A stretch of 64,000 nt of DNA from Paenibacillus terricola (GCF_014779765.1 NZ_JACXZA010000008.1:176096-240095), one strand, 5' to 3'. Positions 9,544 through 18,444 are shown, counted from the stretch's first letter. The notes: generated by a model from the sequence alone, not told the origin. Program-made: numbers and translations.

Positions 9544-10471
9544 AGTAGGACGCCTCCCTGGTACTGATCGTATCGATAAAATAATCCTCCAAGGAGGCGT
9601 TTTTCCGTACCGCCTCGATAACTTGCACCCCGTTCATGACAAGCGTACGAATGATCTCGGCACTGTCCTCGACGTGTTCGTATAACCGGATCGTTCCGGG
9701 ATCGGACAACTCATATTTGGCGATACCTAAATGCTGTTCGAGAATGAAGAGTGTTCGCGACGGCTCTACGATCTTCAGTTCCAGGTAACTCGGCATTCGC
9801 TGACGAAGGATGGAAGTATCAATCTCCTGCAGAAGTTTGCCGTGATGAATGATACCGATCCGCGTTGCTAGCTGATCGATCTCACTTAGCAGATGACTTG
9901 ATACAAGCAAGGTGATTTGCTGCTGGCGCGAGAGTTGAAGCAGCAGCTCGCGGATTTCACGAATGCCAACCGGATCAAGACCGTTCGTTGGTTCATCAAG
10001 CAGCAGCAATTCTGGCTGATGGATAATCGCTCTTCCGATTGCGAGGCGCTGCCGCATCCCCATTGAAAGCTTCCGAACCGTCTTGTTGCGGGCTTCCCAC
10101 AGACCGATCTGATGAAGGCATCGCTCAATGGCTGTTGGATCCTTCAGTCCGATCAGTTCACAATGGATCGCTAGATTCTCGCTGACGGTCAGATTCTTAT
10201 AAAAGCCAGGCATGTCAATCATCGTGCCAACTCTCTCAAGCACAGCTTGTTTTGGATTGCGCGTATTGAAAAGATGGACCGTTCCTGAGGTGGGCTTAAC
10301 AAGTCCGACAATCATGCGCAGCGTCGTTGTCTTGCCAGCGCCATTCTGACCGAGAAAACCATAGATATCGCCTCTTTGAATCGTAAGGTTGACTTGATCA
10401 ACCACTGTATGTGGGCCATAGGCTTTCGTAAGCTGCTCGGTTTGCACAAGGATATTCTCAATTGTAATCAC
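9521..10471 (-). CDS. ABC transporter ATP-binding protein (BcrA/LanF-like)
   Basis: About 316 residues. Walker A GQNGAGKTT (residues 41-49), signature LSMGMRQRLA, Walker B LLLLDEPTNGLDP and the switch His in SSHLLSEID are intact. The roughly 100-residue C-terminal extension is typical of BcrA/NatA-type exporter ATPases. The start is uncertain: GTG at 10471 directly abuts AGAAGG, so initiation a few codons later is possible. First gene of a three-gene operon with the permease and the solute-binding lipoprotein, divergent from a two-component system. Confidence 0.87.
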   Translation of the reverse strand: MITIENILVQTEQLTKAYGPHTVVDQVNLTIQRGDIYGFLGQNGAGKTTTLRMIVGLVKPTSGTVHLFNTRNPKQAVLERVGTMIDMPGFYKNLTVSENLAIHCELIGLKDPTAIERCLHQIGLWEARNKTVRKLSMGMRQRLAIGRAIIHQPELLLLDEPTNGLDPVGIREIRELLLQLSRQQQITLLVSSHLLSEIDQLATRIGIIHHGKLLQEIDTSILRQRMPSYLELKIVEPSRTLFILEQHLGIAKYELSDPGTIRLYEHVEDSAEIIRTLVMNGVQVIEAVRKNASLEDYFIDTISTREASYYAQYLAL

Positions 10472-10509
10472 CTTCTCGCATCATTGATAAATATTACTAT
10501 CTGTGATTT

Positions 10510-10571
10510 ATTATAGATTGAATAGGTTGATTATGGTATTTCATCATTCTGACAAAATCCTTACAAATTAC
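10510..10571 (-). promoter_or_regulatory. Promoter and response-regulator box of the ABC operon
   Basis: On the minus strand a TATAAT -10 box lies at 10510-10515 with only a poor -35 (TACCAT). Upstream, two direct 11-mers, TGACAAAATCC (10550-10560) and TTACAAATTAC (10561-10571), match at 8 of 11 positions. Spacing and period fit a dimer of an OmpR-type activator bound just upstream of a weak -35. Inference from pattern only. Confidence 0.45.
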
Positions 10572-10582
10572 AGGAGGTCCGA

Positions 10583-11302
10583 ATGGAGCCGACTCGAATA
10601 TTGCTTGTAGAGGATGACGCTGAGATAGCGCGTTTGCTCCAACGCTACCTGGAGAAGGAAGCATATCATGTGACGGTGACGGACAACGGAGAAGACGCAA
10701 TAGCGTGGATCGATCGCGTATCCTTTGACCTCATTGTCCAGGACCTTATGATTCCCGGGGCGGATGGCTATCAAGTGCTGTCTCACCTTCGTGCTTCCAG
10801 TCATACGCCGGTGCTCATTATTTCGGCAAAAAGTGACGAACTGGATAAGGTCGTTGGCCTACGACTGGGGGCGGATGACTATTTGGGTAAGCCATTCGGG
10901 ATAGCAGAATTTATTGCGCGTGTTAAAGCGATACTTCGACGATATGTCGATTGGAGCGGCAAGCAGCAGACAGCAGTTCAAGCATTGCCGACACGGTTCG
11001 CGTATAAACAGCTCCTGTTGAACGAAGATACCCATTCATGTACGGTCGACGCAAGACCGGTCTCCTTAACCGCAACAGAATTCAAGCTGCTTAAGCTGTT
11101 TATGCTGTCGCCCAACAAGGTTTTTACGAAGGAAGAGATTATAAGTGCGGTGTGGAAGGATGAGTATATCGTGGATGACAATAAGCTGCTAGTCGTGATT
11201 CGTCGGCTTCGGGTCAAGATCGAGCGCAATCCTTCGGAACCGGAGTATATCCATACCGTATGGGGAGTTGGCTATAAGTTGGGAGACAGACAAGCGATAT
11301 GA
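10583..11302 (+). CDS. OmpR-family response regulator
   Basis: 239 residues: receiver domain (residues 5-117) with acidic pair D11/D12, phospho-acceptor D54 in IVQDLMIPG and K in GADDYLGKPFG, then a winged-helix DNA-binding domain (about 140-235; VSLTATEFKLLKLFMLSPNKVFTKEEI, YIHTVWGVGYKLG). AGGAGG lies 5 bases before the ATG. Its stop overlaps the start of the kinase gene (ATGA). Divergent from the ABC operon, which it probably controls. Confidence 0.92.
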   Translation: MEPTRILLVEDDAEIARLLQRYLEKEAYHVTVTDNGEDAIAWIDRVSFDLIVQDLMIPGADGYQVLSHLRASSHTPVLIISAKSDELDKVVGLRLGADDYLGKPFGIAEFIARVKAILRRYVDWSGKQQTAVQALPTRFAYKQLLLNEDTHSCTVDARPVSLTATEFKLLKLFMLSPNKVFTKEEIISAVWKDEYIVDDNKLLVVIRRLRVKIERNPSEPEYIHTVWGVGYKLGDRQAI

Positions 11303-12294
11303 TGTCCGGCATTTTAGTCATTGGCACTATAGTGTTGTTGTGGATAGGTTTATATTTTGCTTTCCGCTATGTTCGATTGAAGCGTGCAATGGAAGAGATG
11401 ACCGATGCGCTGTCAATGCTGAATGAGAATCACCCGGAATGGAAGTTTCGTAGTCGTTTGTCTGATCGGGTATTTCAGCATCATGGAGCAGCCGTGCAGC
11501 GGTTGGTTGAACAGTACAAGAGTGTTATCCGCAGGGAAGCAGACACCGAGCAATTGCATCGAAGAATGATTGCGAATATGGCACATGACCTTCAAACCCC
11601 GCTAACAGCGACGATCGGCTATATCGAGGCAGTCATGACCGACACAGCACTGCAAGAAGAAGAGCGTCTGGAATACTTGTCCGTCGCCATGACCAAGAGC
11701 CGCCAAATTCAAAATATGTTTCAGCAGTTTTTTGAATTGACCAAACTAGAGTCGGACGATATGACCTTCTCGCTTCAGCCGGTTGACTTAAACCCGCTTC
11801 TCGAAGAGATTATTGTATTCTTCCGTAAACAGTTACGTGCAGAAGGCATCCAAGAAACGATACAAGTACCGGAGATGGAAGTGTCGGTATGGGGAGACTC
11901 TCGTGTAATTGAACGAATTATGTTCAATCTGCTGTCCAACGCCATTCGTTATGGGAAGAGCGGGGGGACACTTGAAGTGAAGGTGAGCGTGGAGGAATTG
12001 TATGTTTGGGTGTCGGTCATGGATCGTGGCCCGGGCATATCGCCGAACGATCTTCCTTATATCTTCGACCGATTATATACAGGGGAGGCATCTCGCAATA
12101 CCAAGTGGAGGGGAAGCGGGCTTGGACTAACGATTACGAAACAGCTCATTCGGCAAATGAAAGGGGAACTGACCGTAAGATCAATTCCCCATGAACGAAC
12201 CATATTCGCTTTCTCTATGCAGCGGTGTGTCCATTCGATCAACCGAAACGACCCGAAATATAGTCGCTCGTCTGTTTCTGGCTTGGATCCATGA
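11299..12294 (+). CDS. Sensor histidine kinase with a single membrane segment and no extracellular sensor
   Basis: 331 residues. One membrane helix (residues 4-23) is followed at once by a cytoplasmic linker, HisKA domain with H96 in [11 protein letters not shown], and HATPase (N-box [27 protein letters not shown]). There is no room for an external sensor loop, so the input probably comes through a partner, likely the adjacent ABC exporter, as in Bce-type modules. The last roughly 23 residues (after IFAFSMQ) are encoded antisense to the 3' end of pstB and look like a read-through extension. The start overlaps the regulator stop. Confidence 0.9.
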   Translation: MMSGILVIGTIVLLWIGLYFAFRYVRLKRAMEEMTDALSMLNENHPEWKFRSRLSDRVFQHHGAAVQRLVEQYKSVIRREADTEQLHRRMIANMAHDLQTPLTATIGYIEAVMTDTALQEEERLEYLSVAMTKSRQIQNMFQQFFELTKLESDDMTFSLQPVDLNPLLEEIIVFFRKQLRAEGIQETIQVPEMEVSVWGDSRVIERIMFNLLSNAIRYGKSGGTLEVKVSVEELYVWVSVMDRGPGISPNDLPYIFDRLYTGEASRNTKWRGSGLGLTITKQLIRQMKGELTVRSIPHERTIFAFSMQRCVHSINRNDPKYSRSSVSGLDP

Positions 12295-12997
12295 ACAACT
12301 TGTCTGTCTCATCGTATTCCACTACATGGCCCGATAAGAAGAAGGCTGTTTTGTCAGAAATCCGTGCAGCTTGATGCATGTTATGCGTCACGATGACGAT
12401 GCTGTAGTCTTGCTTGAGCTCCGAAATCAGATCTTCGACACGTGAGGTCGAGATCGGATCAAGCGCGGAAGTAGGCTCATCCATTAGGATGATGTCGGGC
12501 TTCAATGCAACAGAGCGTGCGATGCACAGACGCTGCTGCTGGCCGCCGGATAGGGCGAAAGCGGACTTGTGAAGACGGTCTTTCGTTTCATCCCAGATTG
12601 CGGCTTTGCGAAGAGATTCTTCGACAAGATTATCAAGGTCAGCCTTTTTCTTCACACCGTGATAACGTGGACCAAACGCGATATTCTCATATATCGACTT
12701 ATGGAATGGATTCGGGCGCTGGAACACCATGCCGATATGTTTGCGAAGCGCGACTACGTCAGTTTCGCTGCCGTTAATGTTATGCTCTTTCATCCAGATG
12801 TCACCGGTAACGCGGCAGCTTGGGATAAGGTCATTCATACGATTGAGGCTGCGCAGGAACGTCGATTTGCCGCAGCCGGAAGGTCCGATCAGAGCCGTTA
12901 CCTGCTTCTCGGCGAAGTCGAGAGACACATCTTGAACGGCGTGCTTTTCTCCATAGTAGACATTCAGTTTCTTAGTAGACAATGCATTTGCTTGCAC
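12239..12997 (-). CDS. pstB: Phosphate ABC transporter ATP-binding protein PstB
   Basis: 252 residues. PstB couples ATP hydrolysis to high-affinity phosphate uptake at the inner face of the membrane. Walker [10 protein letters not shown] (residues 38-46), the PstB-typical [20 protein letters not shown], signature LSGGQQQR, Walker [14 protein letters not shown] and H in VTHNM are all present. Last gene of pstSCAB. Its 3' end overlaps that of the convergent histidine kinase gene by 56 bases, and no terminator lies between them. Confidence 0.96.
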   Translation of the reverse strand: MQANALSTKKLNVYYGEKHAVQDVSLDFAEKQVTALIGPSGCGKSTFLRSLNRMNDLIPSCRVTGDIWMKEHNINGSETDVVALRKHIGMVFQRPNPFHKSIYENIAFGPRYHGVKKKADLDNLVEESLRKAAIWDETKDRLHKSAFALSGGQQQRLCIARSVALKPDIILMDEPTSALDPISTSRVEDLISELKQDYSIVIVTHNMHQAARISDKTAFFLSGHVVEYDETDKLFMDPSQKQTSDYISGRFG

Positions 12998-13010
12998 GCT
13001 GGAACCCTCC

Positions 13011-13898
13011 TTATTTGGCTGCGGTGAATTTGTTGGTCATATAGCGGCCGAGCGCACGAGCGCCTAGATTGAATACCAAGACCATGATGATGAGTACGGC
13101 GGAAGCGCCTGCTGCGATTTGCGGTGCGTCTGGAGCAAGACCTTCCGAGTTGATCTTCCAAATGTGTACCGCCAGCGTCTCGGCTGGACGGAATGGGTTA
13201 AGCGGCGAACGATCGTCGAGCGGGTTCCAGTCTGTGAAATCAAGACGCGGACTGCTCATGCCGGCAGTGAACAAGAGGGCTGCTGCCTCACCGAAGATAC
13301 GGCCGGCTGCAAGAATCGTGCCCGATAGGATCACTGGCGTTGCAATCGGAAGAAGGACTGAGCGAATCGTCTTCCACTTCGAGATGCCAAGCGCGAAGCT
13401 TGCTTCTTTCTGCTGCGGCGGAACACCACGCAGGCCTTGCTCGGTAATGCGTACCATAAGCGGCAGGTTGAAGATTGTGAGCGCCAACGCACCCGAGAAC
13501 AGCGAGAAGCCGAACCCGAATTTGTTAACGAGGACGAGCAGGCCGAACAGACCAACGATGATCGAAGGGAAGGAGGACAATACTTCGACAACGAGACGAA
13601 TGAAGGAGGTCAGCTTGCTAGGTTTTGCATACTCACTCATGTAGATGCCTGCGCCGATACCAAGCGGTACGGTAATGATCAACGTCAGGACGAGCAAGAA
13701 GAGCGAGTTGAACAACTGCGGTCCGATACCGCCGCCGGCGCGGATCGATTCAGGTGCCGAAGTTAGGAAGTCCCAACTGATATGGCCAACACCGCGGATG
13801 AGAATATAACCAAGCAGTCCGAGCAGGACGGCGATGATGAAGCCGGCGACGCACATGATAACGCCGGTTGCGATTTTATCTACTGTTTTTGCACTCAC
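13011..13898 (-). CDS. pstA: Phosphate ABC transporter permease PstA
   Basis: About 295 residues with six membrane segments and the binding-protein-dependent permease motif [20 protein letters not shown]. The GTG start at 13898 is supported by GGGAGG 8 bases upstream; the frame continues further up, but that is pstC DNA read in another frame. The GTG overlaps the pstC stop as GTGA, so translation is coupled. Pairs with PstC to form the phosphate channel. Confidence 0.94.
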   Translation of the reverse strand: MSAKTVDKIATGVIMCVAGFIIAVLLGLLGYILIRGVGHISWDFLTSAPESIRAGGGIGPQLFNSLFLLVLTLIITVPLGIGAGIYMSEYAKPSKLTSFIRLVVEVLSSFPSIIVGLFGLLVLVNKFGFGFSLFSGALALTIFNLPLMVRITEQGLRGVPPQQKEASFALGISKWKTIRSVLLPIATPVILSGTILAAGRIFGEAAALLFTAGMSSPRLDFTDWNPLDDRSPLNPFRPAETLAVHIWKINSEGLAPDAPQIAAGASAVLIIMVLVFNLGARALGRYMTNKFTAAK

Positions 13899-14818
13899 AG
13901 CTTCTTCCTCCCTTCCAGGAAGCGGATAATGAATACGAATACGAAGGTCATGAGCATCAAGATCAATGCGAGCGACCAGAGCACGTTGTTTTGTACAGAT
14001 CCCATTGCCGTATTGCCCATGCTGAGCGTAATGGCACTCGTCAGCGTGGATGTCGATTCGAACAGCGAATGCGGAATGTGCGGAGCGTTGCCGATAACCA
14101 TCTGAACGGCGAGCGCTTCGCCGAATGCTCTTGCGATGCCAAGGACGATCCCTGTCATCTGTTGAGGCATCGTCGTTGGAAGCGCAACGCGATATATCGT
14201 TTGCCAACGTGTCGCGCCGAGTGCGTAGGAGCCTTCTTTGAGGCCAGCTGGCAGCTCGGACAGCGCGTCCGTTGCTATTGTCGTAATTGTAGGTAAAATC
14301 ATGACAGACAGCACAAGTGCGCCTGCAGCAATACCAATCCCTTGACCAGGGAATAAATCGCGGAATAGTGGAACAATAACGCTTAAGCCGACAAATCCGT
14401 AAACGACGGATGGAATGCCAGCGAGCAGTTCGATGACTGGCTGCAGGAATCGGCGGCCGAATTTTGGAGCTAATTCAACGATGAATACAGCTGCACAGAA
14501 GCCGAGTGGCGCAGCGATAATGGCTGCGAGAATAGAAGTACTGAATGAACCAAAGATAAATGGCAGTGCACCGAATTGCGGTATATCAATGTCTGGATTC
14601 CACTTCACACCGGTAATCAGATCGAATGCATTTACGCCGTTTACAATAAAGGTGCTAAGTCCCTTCGAAGCGACGAAGTAAACCATCGAGAATATTGTAA
14701 TGACGAGGAAAGCGATACAAATAAACGTATAGATTTTACCGACCCATTCCTCAGCAATATGCGGCTTAGCTTCTTGTCGCTTGTTGTAAGACCGCTCCAT
14801 ATTGACAGACCGCTCCAT
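13895..14818 (-). CDS. pstC: Phosphate ABC transporter permease PstC
   Basis: 307 residues with six membrane segments. It has the PstC family motifs ELLAGIPSVVYGFVGL and the permease EAA loop LKEGSYALGATRWQTIYRVALP. GGGAG sits 8 bases before the start. Follows pstS after an 11-pair hairpin and overlaps pstA. Confidence 0.95.
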   Translation of the reverse strand: MERSVNMERSYNKRQEAKPHIAEEWVGKIYTFICIAFLVITIFSMVYFVASKGLSTFIVNGVNAFDLITGVKWNPDIDIPQFGALPFIFGSFSTSILAAIIAAPLGFCAAVFIVELAPKFGRRFLQPVIELLAGIPSVVYGFVGLSVIVPLFRDLFPGQGIGIAAGALVLSVMILPTITTIATDALSELPAGLKEGSYALGATRWQTIYRVALPTTMPQQMTGIVLGIARAFGEALAVQMVIGNAPHIPHSLFESTSTLTSAITLSMGNTAMGSVQNNVLWSLALILMLMTFVFVFIIRFLEGRKKL

Positions 14819-14846
14819 AATCGCATTCTCCCTTACGCAGGCAGGT

Positions 14847-14872
14847 CAAGAGACGGGATTGCCCGTCTCTTG
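14847..14872 (-). other. Intra-operon hairpin between pstS and pstC
   Basis: CAAGAGACGGG and CCCGTCTCTTG form a perfect 11-pair stem with a 4-base loop. There is no T-tract on the transcribed (minus) side, so it is more likely an mRNA stabiliser or partial attenuator that keeps PstS above the membrane subunits than a full terminator. Confidence 0.65.
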
Positions 14873-14897
14873 GTCGGCCTACAGTTTATTAAATTAA

Positions 14898-15794
14898 TTA
14901 TTTCGTTACGTTGCCTGCTGCATCGCGTTTAACTTGCATTTTGCTTGTTGGGATATAGCCAAGCTCGACAACATCGCCGTTCTGAACTTCATCGGATGCG
15001 ATGTAATCCAGGAATGCTTTCGTTGCTGCATCTGGCTCGCCTTTCGTGTACATGTGCTCATATGCCCACACTGGGTACGAACCGTTCGCTACGTTATCCA
15101 CTGTTGCTTCAACGCCATCATATTTCAGCGTTGTAATGGAATCGTCCAGGTAGGACATTGCCAGGTAACCGATAGCGCCAGGCGTTTCGCTTACGAGCTT
15201 CTTAACTGTACCGGACGAATCTTCTTGGATCGAACCTGCAAGGTCTTCCGTCTTCGTGCCGAGTGCGAATTTCTCGAACGTTGCGCGCGTGCCGGAGCTC
15301 GACGGACGGTTGATGATTTGGATCTTCTCGTCTTTACCGCCAACTTCTTTCCAGTTCGTTACTTTGCCCGTGAAGATGTCTACCAGCTGTTGTTTCGTAA
15401 GACCGTCGATGCCTACATCCTTATTCGATACGGCTGCCATTGCAACGACTGCAACTTGGTGATCAACGAGCGTTGCTGCTTTGTCAGCATCAAGCTTCTC
15501 TTCAGCGAACACGTCGGAGTTACCGATTTGCGCTTGACCGTCAGCCACTTGCGTCAATCCTGTACCGCTGCCGCCGCCTTGTACTTGAATCGAAACGCCG
15601 CTGTTTTTGTCCATGAATTTCTGCGCCGTTGTGTCAGCCAGCTGTTGGAGTGCCGTGGAACCTACTGCTAGAATTGAACCAGACAGGCTGCTCGATTCGG
15701 AGCCGCTGGAGTTGTTGTCCTTGTCTTTGTTGCCGCATGCTGCGAGCGATACCGTCAGTGTCAGTGCCATTGCTAAAGTCAGAATCTTTTTCAT
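14898..15794 (-). CDS. pstS: Phosphate-binding lipoprotein PstS
   Basis: 298 residues. Lipoprotein signal with lipobox LAAC (C20), a Ser-rich linker, then a PstS-like fold with phosphate-contact motifs GSTALQQL, GGSGTGLTQVADG and NRPSSSGTRATFEKF. It captures phosphate outside the membrane for PstCAB. First gene of the operon, below a PhoP box and a TACAAT -10 box (15848-15853). A purine-rich GGAAGGGGAAC precedes the start. Confidence 0.96.
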   Translation of the reverse strand: MKKILTLAMALTLTVSLAACGNKDKDNNSSGSESSSLSGSILAVGSTALQQLADTTAQKFMDKNSGVSIQVQGGGSGTGLTQVADGQAQIGNSDVFAEEKLDADKAATLVDHQVAVVAMAAVSNKDVGIDGLTKQQLVDIFTGKVTNWKEVGGKDEKIQIINRPSSSGTRATFEKFALGTKTEDLAGSIQEDSSGTVKKLVSETPGAIGYLAMSYLDDSITTLKYDGVEATVDNVANGSYPVWAYEHMYTKGEPDAATKAFLDYIASDEVQNGDVVELGYIPTSKMQVKRDAAGNVTK

Positions 15795-15862
15795 TGTGGA
15801 TATGTTCCCCTTCCAAACTATCGTTTTTGTTGTTCCCTACAAGAATCATTGTAGTAGAGGTG

Positions 15863-15901
15863 CGTTAACGTGAAGTTTGCCTCATGTTAACGGAATGTAA
15901 A
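15863..15901 (-). promoter_or_regulatory. PhoP box upstream of pstS
   Basis: On the minus strand four hexamers recur at exactly 11-base steps: TTTACA, TTAACA, CAAACT and TTAACG, each separated by 5 bases. Bacillus PhoP binds TT(A/T/C)ACA-like hexamers at this period. The -10 TACAAT lies 9 bases downstream. This predicts phosphate-starvation induction by PhoPR, which is not encoded in this window. Confidence 0.85.
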
Positions 15902-16000
15902 ACATTCTGATAATGATGAAATTGGTGTAATCGTTTTGAAAAGAGAATGTAACAATAATAAAATGATGGCGAACTATCCATAATTCGGGGTGAACCTATA

Positions 16001-16037
16001 AGAAACAGCCTCCCGAAGCGATCTTCGAAAGGCTGCT
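16001..16037 (-). terminator. Terminator of the TetR-MFS operon
   Basis: CAGCCTTTCGAAG and CTTCGGGAGGCTG (minus strand) pair at 10 of 13 positions around a 4-base loop, followed by TTTCTTATA. Confidence 0.65.
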
Positions 16038-16050
16038 TGTATATCGGCTC

Positions 16051-17493
16051 TTATTTAATAGAAGAAACAGCTTCACTTCGCGGTGAATGTAGTTTGTTTA
16101 CATACCTCGCACGTCCCATGAAAGAAGCGATGATGATGCCCACAATGGCTGAGGCAGCAAGAAACCAGAAGCCGAGATGAATGGCATCGGCAAGTATGTC
16201 TTTGTTAACATTCGTATTCGAGATAGAAGAAGTATTAAGATGATGATTTACAATCGCCGCCATAAGTGCTGAGCCGAATACGCCGCCTACATTGCGGAAG
16301 AACGTTACGGTAGAATTGGCTACACCCCGGTAACGGTCATCGACCGCCGTCGTAATCGCCATCTGCGCGATGGGCATCATAATTCCGATTCCAATGCCGA
16401 TCAGCGCCATGTCGCTTCGAATCGTCCATTTGCTCGCATCGAGCGGAAGATTAGTTACTATTAATAGACCAGTGCCAGCGAGCGCCATGGATAAAAGCGC
16501 ACAAGCGCGCCAGGTGAGTACCCGCATGAGGAAGGAGGCGAGGGTAGCGCCAGCCATTACGGCTGCCATCATCGGCGTCATCGCATTGCCGGCATCGACG
16601 ACGCTTCCGCCTAAGCTGCCTTGTACAAACAGCGGGATGTAGAGCAATGCGCCGAACATCATGACGCCTTGTACGAAGGTGACACCAGCTGTTCCAGCGA
16701 CCGTCCGATTGCGGAACATGCCAAGCGGCAGAATCGGTTCGGCGGCGCGGCGTTCAACAAGCAGAAAGGCTGTCAATGCAGCGACGCCAACACCGAACAG
16801 CCCGATGATCGGCCAAGAGGACCACGCATAGTTGATGCCGCCCATTTTGAGCGCGAGCAGTACCGAGATCGTCGTTGTGATCAACAATGCCGCTCCCGTA
16901 TAGTCAACCTTCAGACGTACAGATGATGTAGGTTTCTTGTCCTGCATAGCGATGCCGATGATTAGGAGTGCAGCAATCCCAAGCGGTGCATTAATGAAGA
17001 AATTCCACCGCCATTCCCACTGGCTTGTAATGAAAGAACCGATGGTTGGTCCGAGAATAGACGACATCGCAAGCACACTCATGAAGAGCGATTGTACGCG
17101 GGCGACTTTGCCTACAGGCATCAATGCGAACAATAGCGCGAACGTATTAGCCGCCATCATGCCGCCGCCTATGCCTTGCAGCCCTCGGAACAAGATGAGT
17201 TCCGTCATCGATTGAGACATCCCGCATAATAAGGAGCCTATCAAGAATAGGAGCAGACCGGTCATATAGAACCTTTTGCGTCCGTACATGTCAGACAGTT
17301 TGCCCGCTATAGGCATGACGGAGGTGGAAGTCAGCATATAAGCAGTGAACACCCAGGAGATATGCTCAAGTCCGCCTATTCGCTGTACTATCGTCGGCAA
17401 TGCAGTGGATACGATCGTCTGATCCAGTGAAGATAAGAACAACCCGACAAGGAGGGCGCCGAGCGTCCAATACAATCGTTTCTTATCATCCAT
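16051..17493 (-). CDS. DHA2-family multidrug exporter (EmrB/QacA type MFS)
   Basis: About 480 residues with 14 predicted membrane segments. Motif A GKLSDMYGRKRFY and motif C-like segments (SSILGPTIGSFITSQWEWRWNFFIN) mark the drug:H+ antiporter-2 family, which pumps drugs or toxic compounds out using the proton gradient. The start at 17493 (MDDKKR) has GAGGAG 9 bases upstream; an in-frame TTG at 17526 would overlap tetR. Cotranscribed behind the TetR gene with a 29-base gap. Confidence 0.9.
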   Translation of the reverse strand: MDDKKRLYWTLGALLVGLFLSSLDQTIVSTALPTIVQRIGGLEHISWVFTAYMLTSTSVMPIAGKLSDMYGRKRFYMTGLLLFLIGSLLCGMSQSMTELILFRGLQGIGGGMMAANTFALLFALMPVGKVARVQSLFMSVLAMSSILGPTIGSFITSQWEWRWNFFINAPLGIAALLIIGIAMQDKKPTSSVRLKVDYTGAALLITTTISVLLALKMGGINYAWSSWPIIGLFGVGVAALTAFLLVERRAAEPILPLGMFRNRTVAGTAGVTFVQGVMMFGALLYIPLFVQGSLGGSVVDAGNAMTPMMAAVMAGATLASFLMRVLTWRACALLSMALAGTGLLIVTNLPLDASKWTIRSDMALIGIGIGIMMPIAQMAITTAVDDRYRGVANSTVTFFRNVGGVFGSALMAAIVNHHLNTSSISNTNVNKDILADAIHLGFWFLAASAIVGIIIASFMGRARYVNKLHSPRSEAVSSIK

Positions 17494-17522
17494 CGTCATT
17501 AACTCCTCTCTAACTCGGACAT

Positions 17523-18152
17523 TCAAACCGTGCCCTTTACGATTCCTCGGAAAATAAGGCTGACAGCCTGTTCGACTAACACATGTCCTTCATCCGCAGT
17601 TACTTGACGCTTCGCCAGCTCCAGCATTGCGCCGGTAACGCCGCCCATGTACGTTTGTGCCAGCAACACCGGCTCCACCTCCGCCAATTGTCCAGCTGCA
17701 ATGCCTTCTTCAATGGTACGAACGAGTGGACCATGAACCGAATCAAGGAACGAATGATAATAGTCCTGGGATTGTCCGCCGAACACGATCGGCATATCGT
17801 TAATCATGTTACGATACAAGTACACGCGGCGTGGCTTCGTAACAGCTGTTTCGAGATAAAAGCGGGCATAGCGTTCTAACCGAATAAGAGGGGATTCGGC
17901 TGTTAAGAGGCAGCCGGTTACAAATTCCTTCGCGGCGTCGAAGTATTCTTGGAACATGCCTTGGATGAGTTCCATCTTATCTTTGAAATAGTAGTAGATG
18001 AGTGTACGAGATACACCAGCCCGCTTGGCGACTTCGCCAATATCGGTGCCTTGCACGCCTTTCTCGAGATAAACCTCCGAGAAGGCTCGACGGATCTGGT
18101 CCATCCGTTCGCGACGGACTTGGTCATGCTGTTCCTTCGATCGCGGTGACAT
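17523..18152 (-). CDS. TetR-family repressor of the adjacent exporter
   Basis: About 209 residues. The N-terminal helix-turn-helix is VQGTDIGEVAKRAGVSRTLIYYYFKDKMELI; the C-terminal ligand domain is divergent. Start 18152 (MSPRSKEQ) is chosen for AAGGAG 9 bases upstream; the longer frame would start inside its own operator. It lies first in an operon with the DHA2 exporter, beneath two inverted-repeat operators, so an autoregulated drug-responsive switch is likely. Confidence 0.9.
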   Translation of the reverse strand: MSPRSKEQHDQVRRERMDQIRRAFSEVYLEKGVQGTDIGEVAKRAGVSRTLIYYYFKDKMELIQGMFQEYFDAAKEFVTGCLLTAESPLIRLERYARFYLETAVTKPRRVYLYRNMINDMPIVFGGQSQDYYHSFLDSVHGPLVRTIEEGIAAGQLAEVEPVLLAQTYMGGVTGAMLELAKRQVTADEGHVLVEQAVSLIFRGIVKGTV

Positions 18153-18173
18153 AGGGAAGAACTCCTTTCTTGG

Positions 18174-18228
18174 ACTGACATGTGTGTCAGTCATAAACAG
18201 TGTATATTTTTACTGACATGGATGTCAA
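18174..18228 (-). promoter_or_regulatory. TetR operon promoter with two operators
   Basis: Minus-strand -35 TTGACA (18223-18228) and -10 TATACA (18201-18206) are 16 bases apart. One operator, TGACAT-GG-ATGTCA (18214-18227), covers the -35. A second, ACTGACA-TGTG-TGTCAGT (18174-18191), covers the start site. Both share the TGACA...TGTCA core and their centres are 38 bases apart. Confidence 0.8.
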
Positions 18229-18282
18229 TGTAAAAATTAACACATAAGCAGGGGCGTATCCTATACAGTGCGACCCAAACTG

Positions 18283-18321
18283 AAGAATATACTCCATCAT
18301 TGTCCGTATTTCGTGAATTGG
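18283..18321 (+). promoter_or_regulatory. Conserved 39-base element, copy A (upstream of GH35)
   Basis: AAGAATAT-nn-TCCATCAT-T and TTTCGT-n-AATTGG flank a variable middle. 30 of 39 positions match copy B at 21748-21786, upstream of the AraC gene that ends next to GH35. Likely binding site of that AraC protein. Confidence 0.6.
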
Positions 18322-18444
18322 CTTCCTTGATGGAAGCTGGTACAGTTGTGATAGAAGGCATGTAATCGAGTTCGAGTACACTTAATGAGGCTGTTCAACA
18401 AGTCCGCTTGTAAACAAGCAATTAAAGGAGACTGCTACCATACG

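Noticed and set aside
12226..12294. Frameshift at the histidine kinase end
   Set aside because: All HATPase motifs are complete before the odd tail, so a simple read-through extension is enough.
13899..14207. Upstream extension of pstA giving a 398-residue protein
   Set aside because: The extra 103 codons are pstC read in another frame (Arg/His/Ser rich); the GTG at 13898 has a good ribosome site and the correct PstA length.
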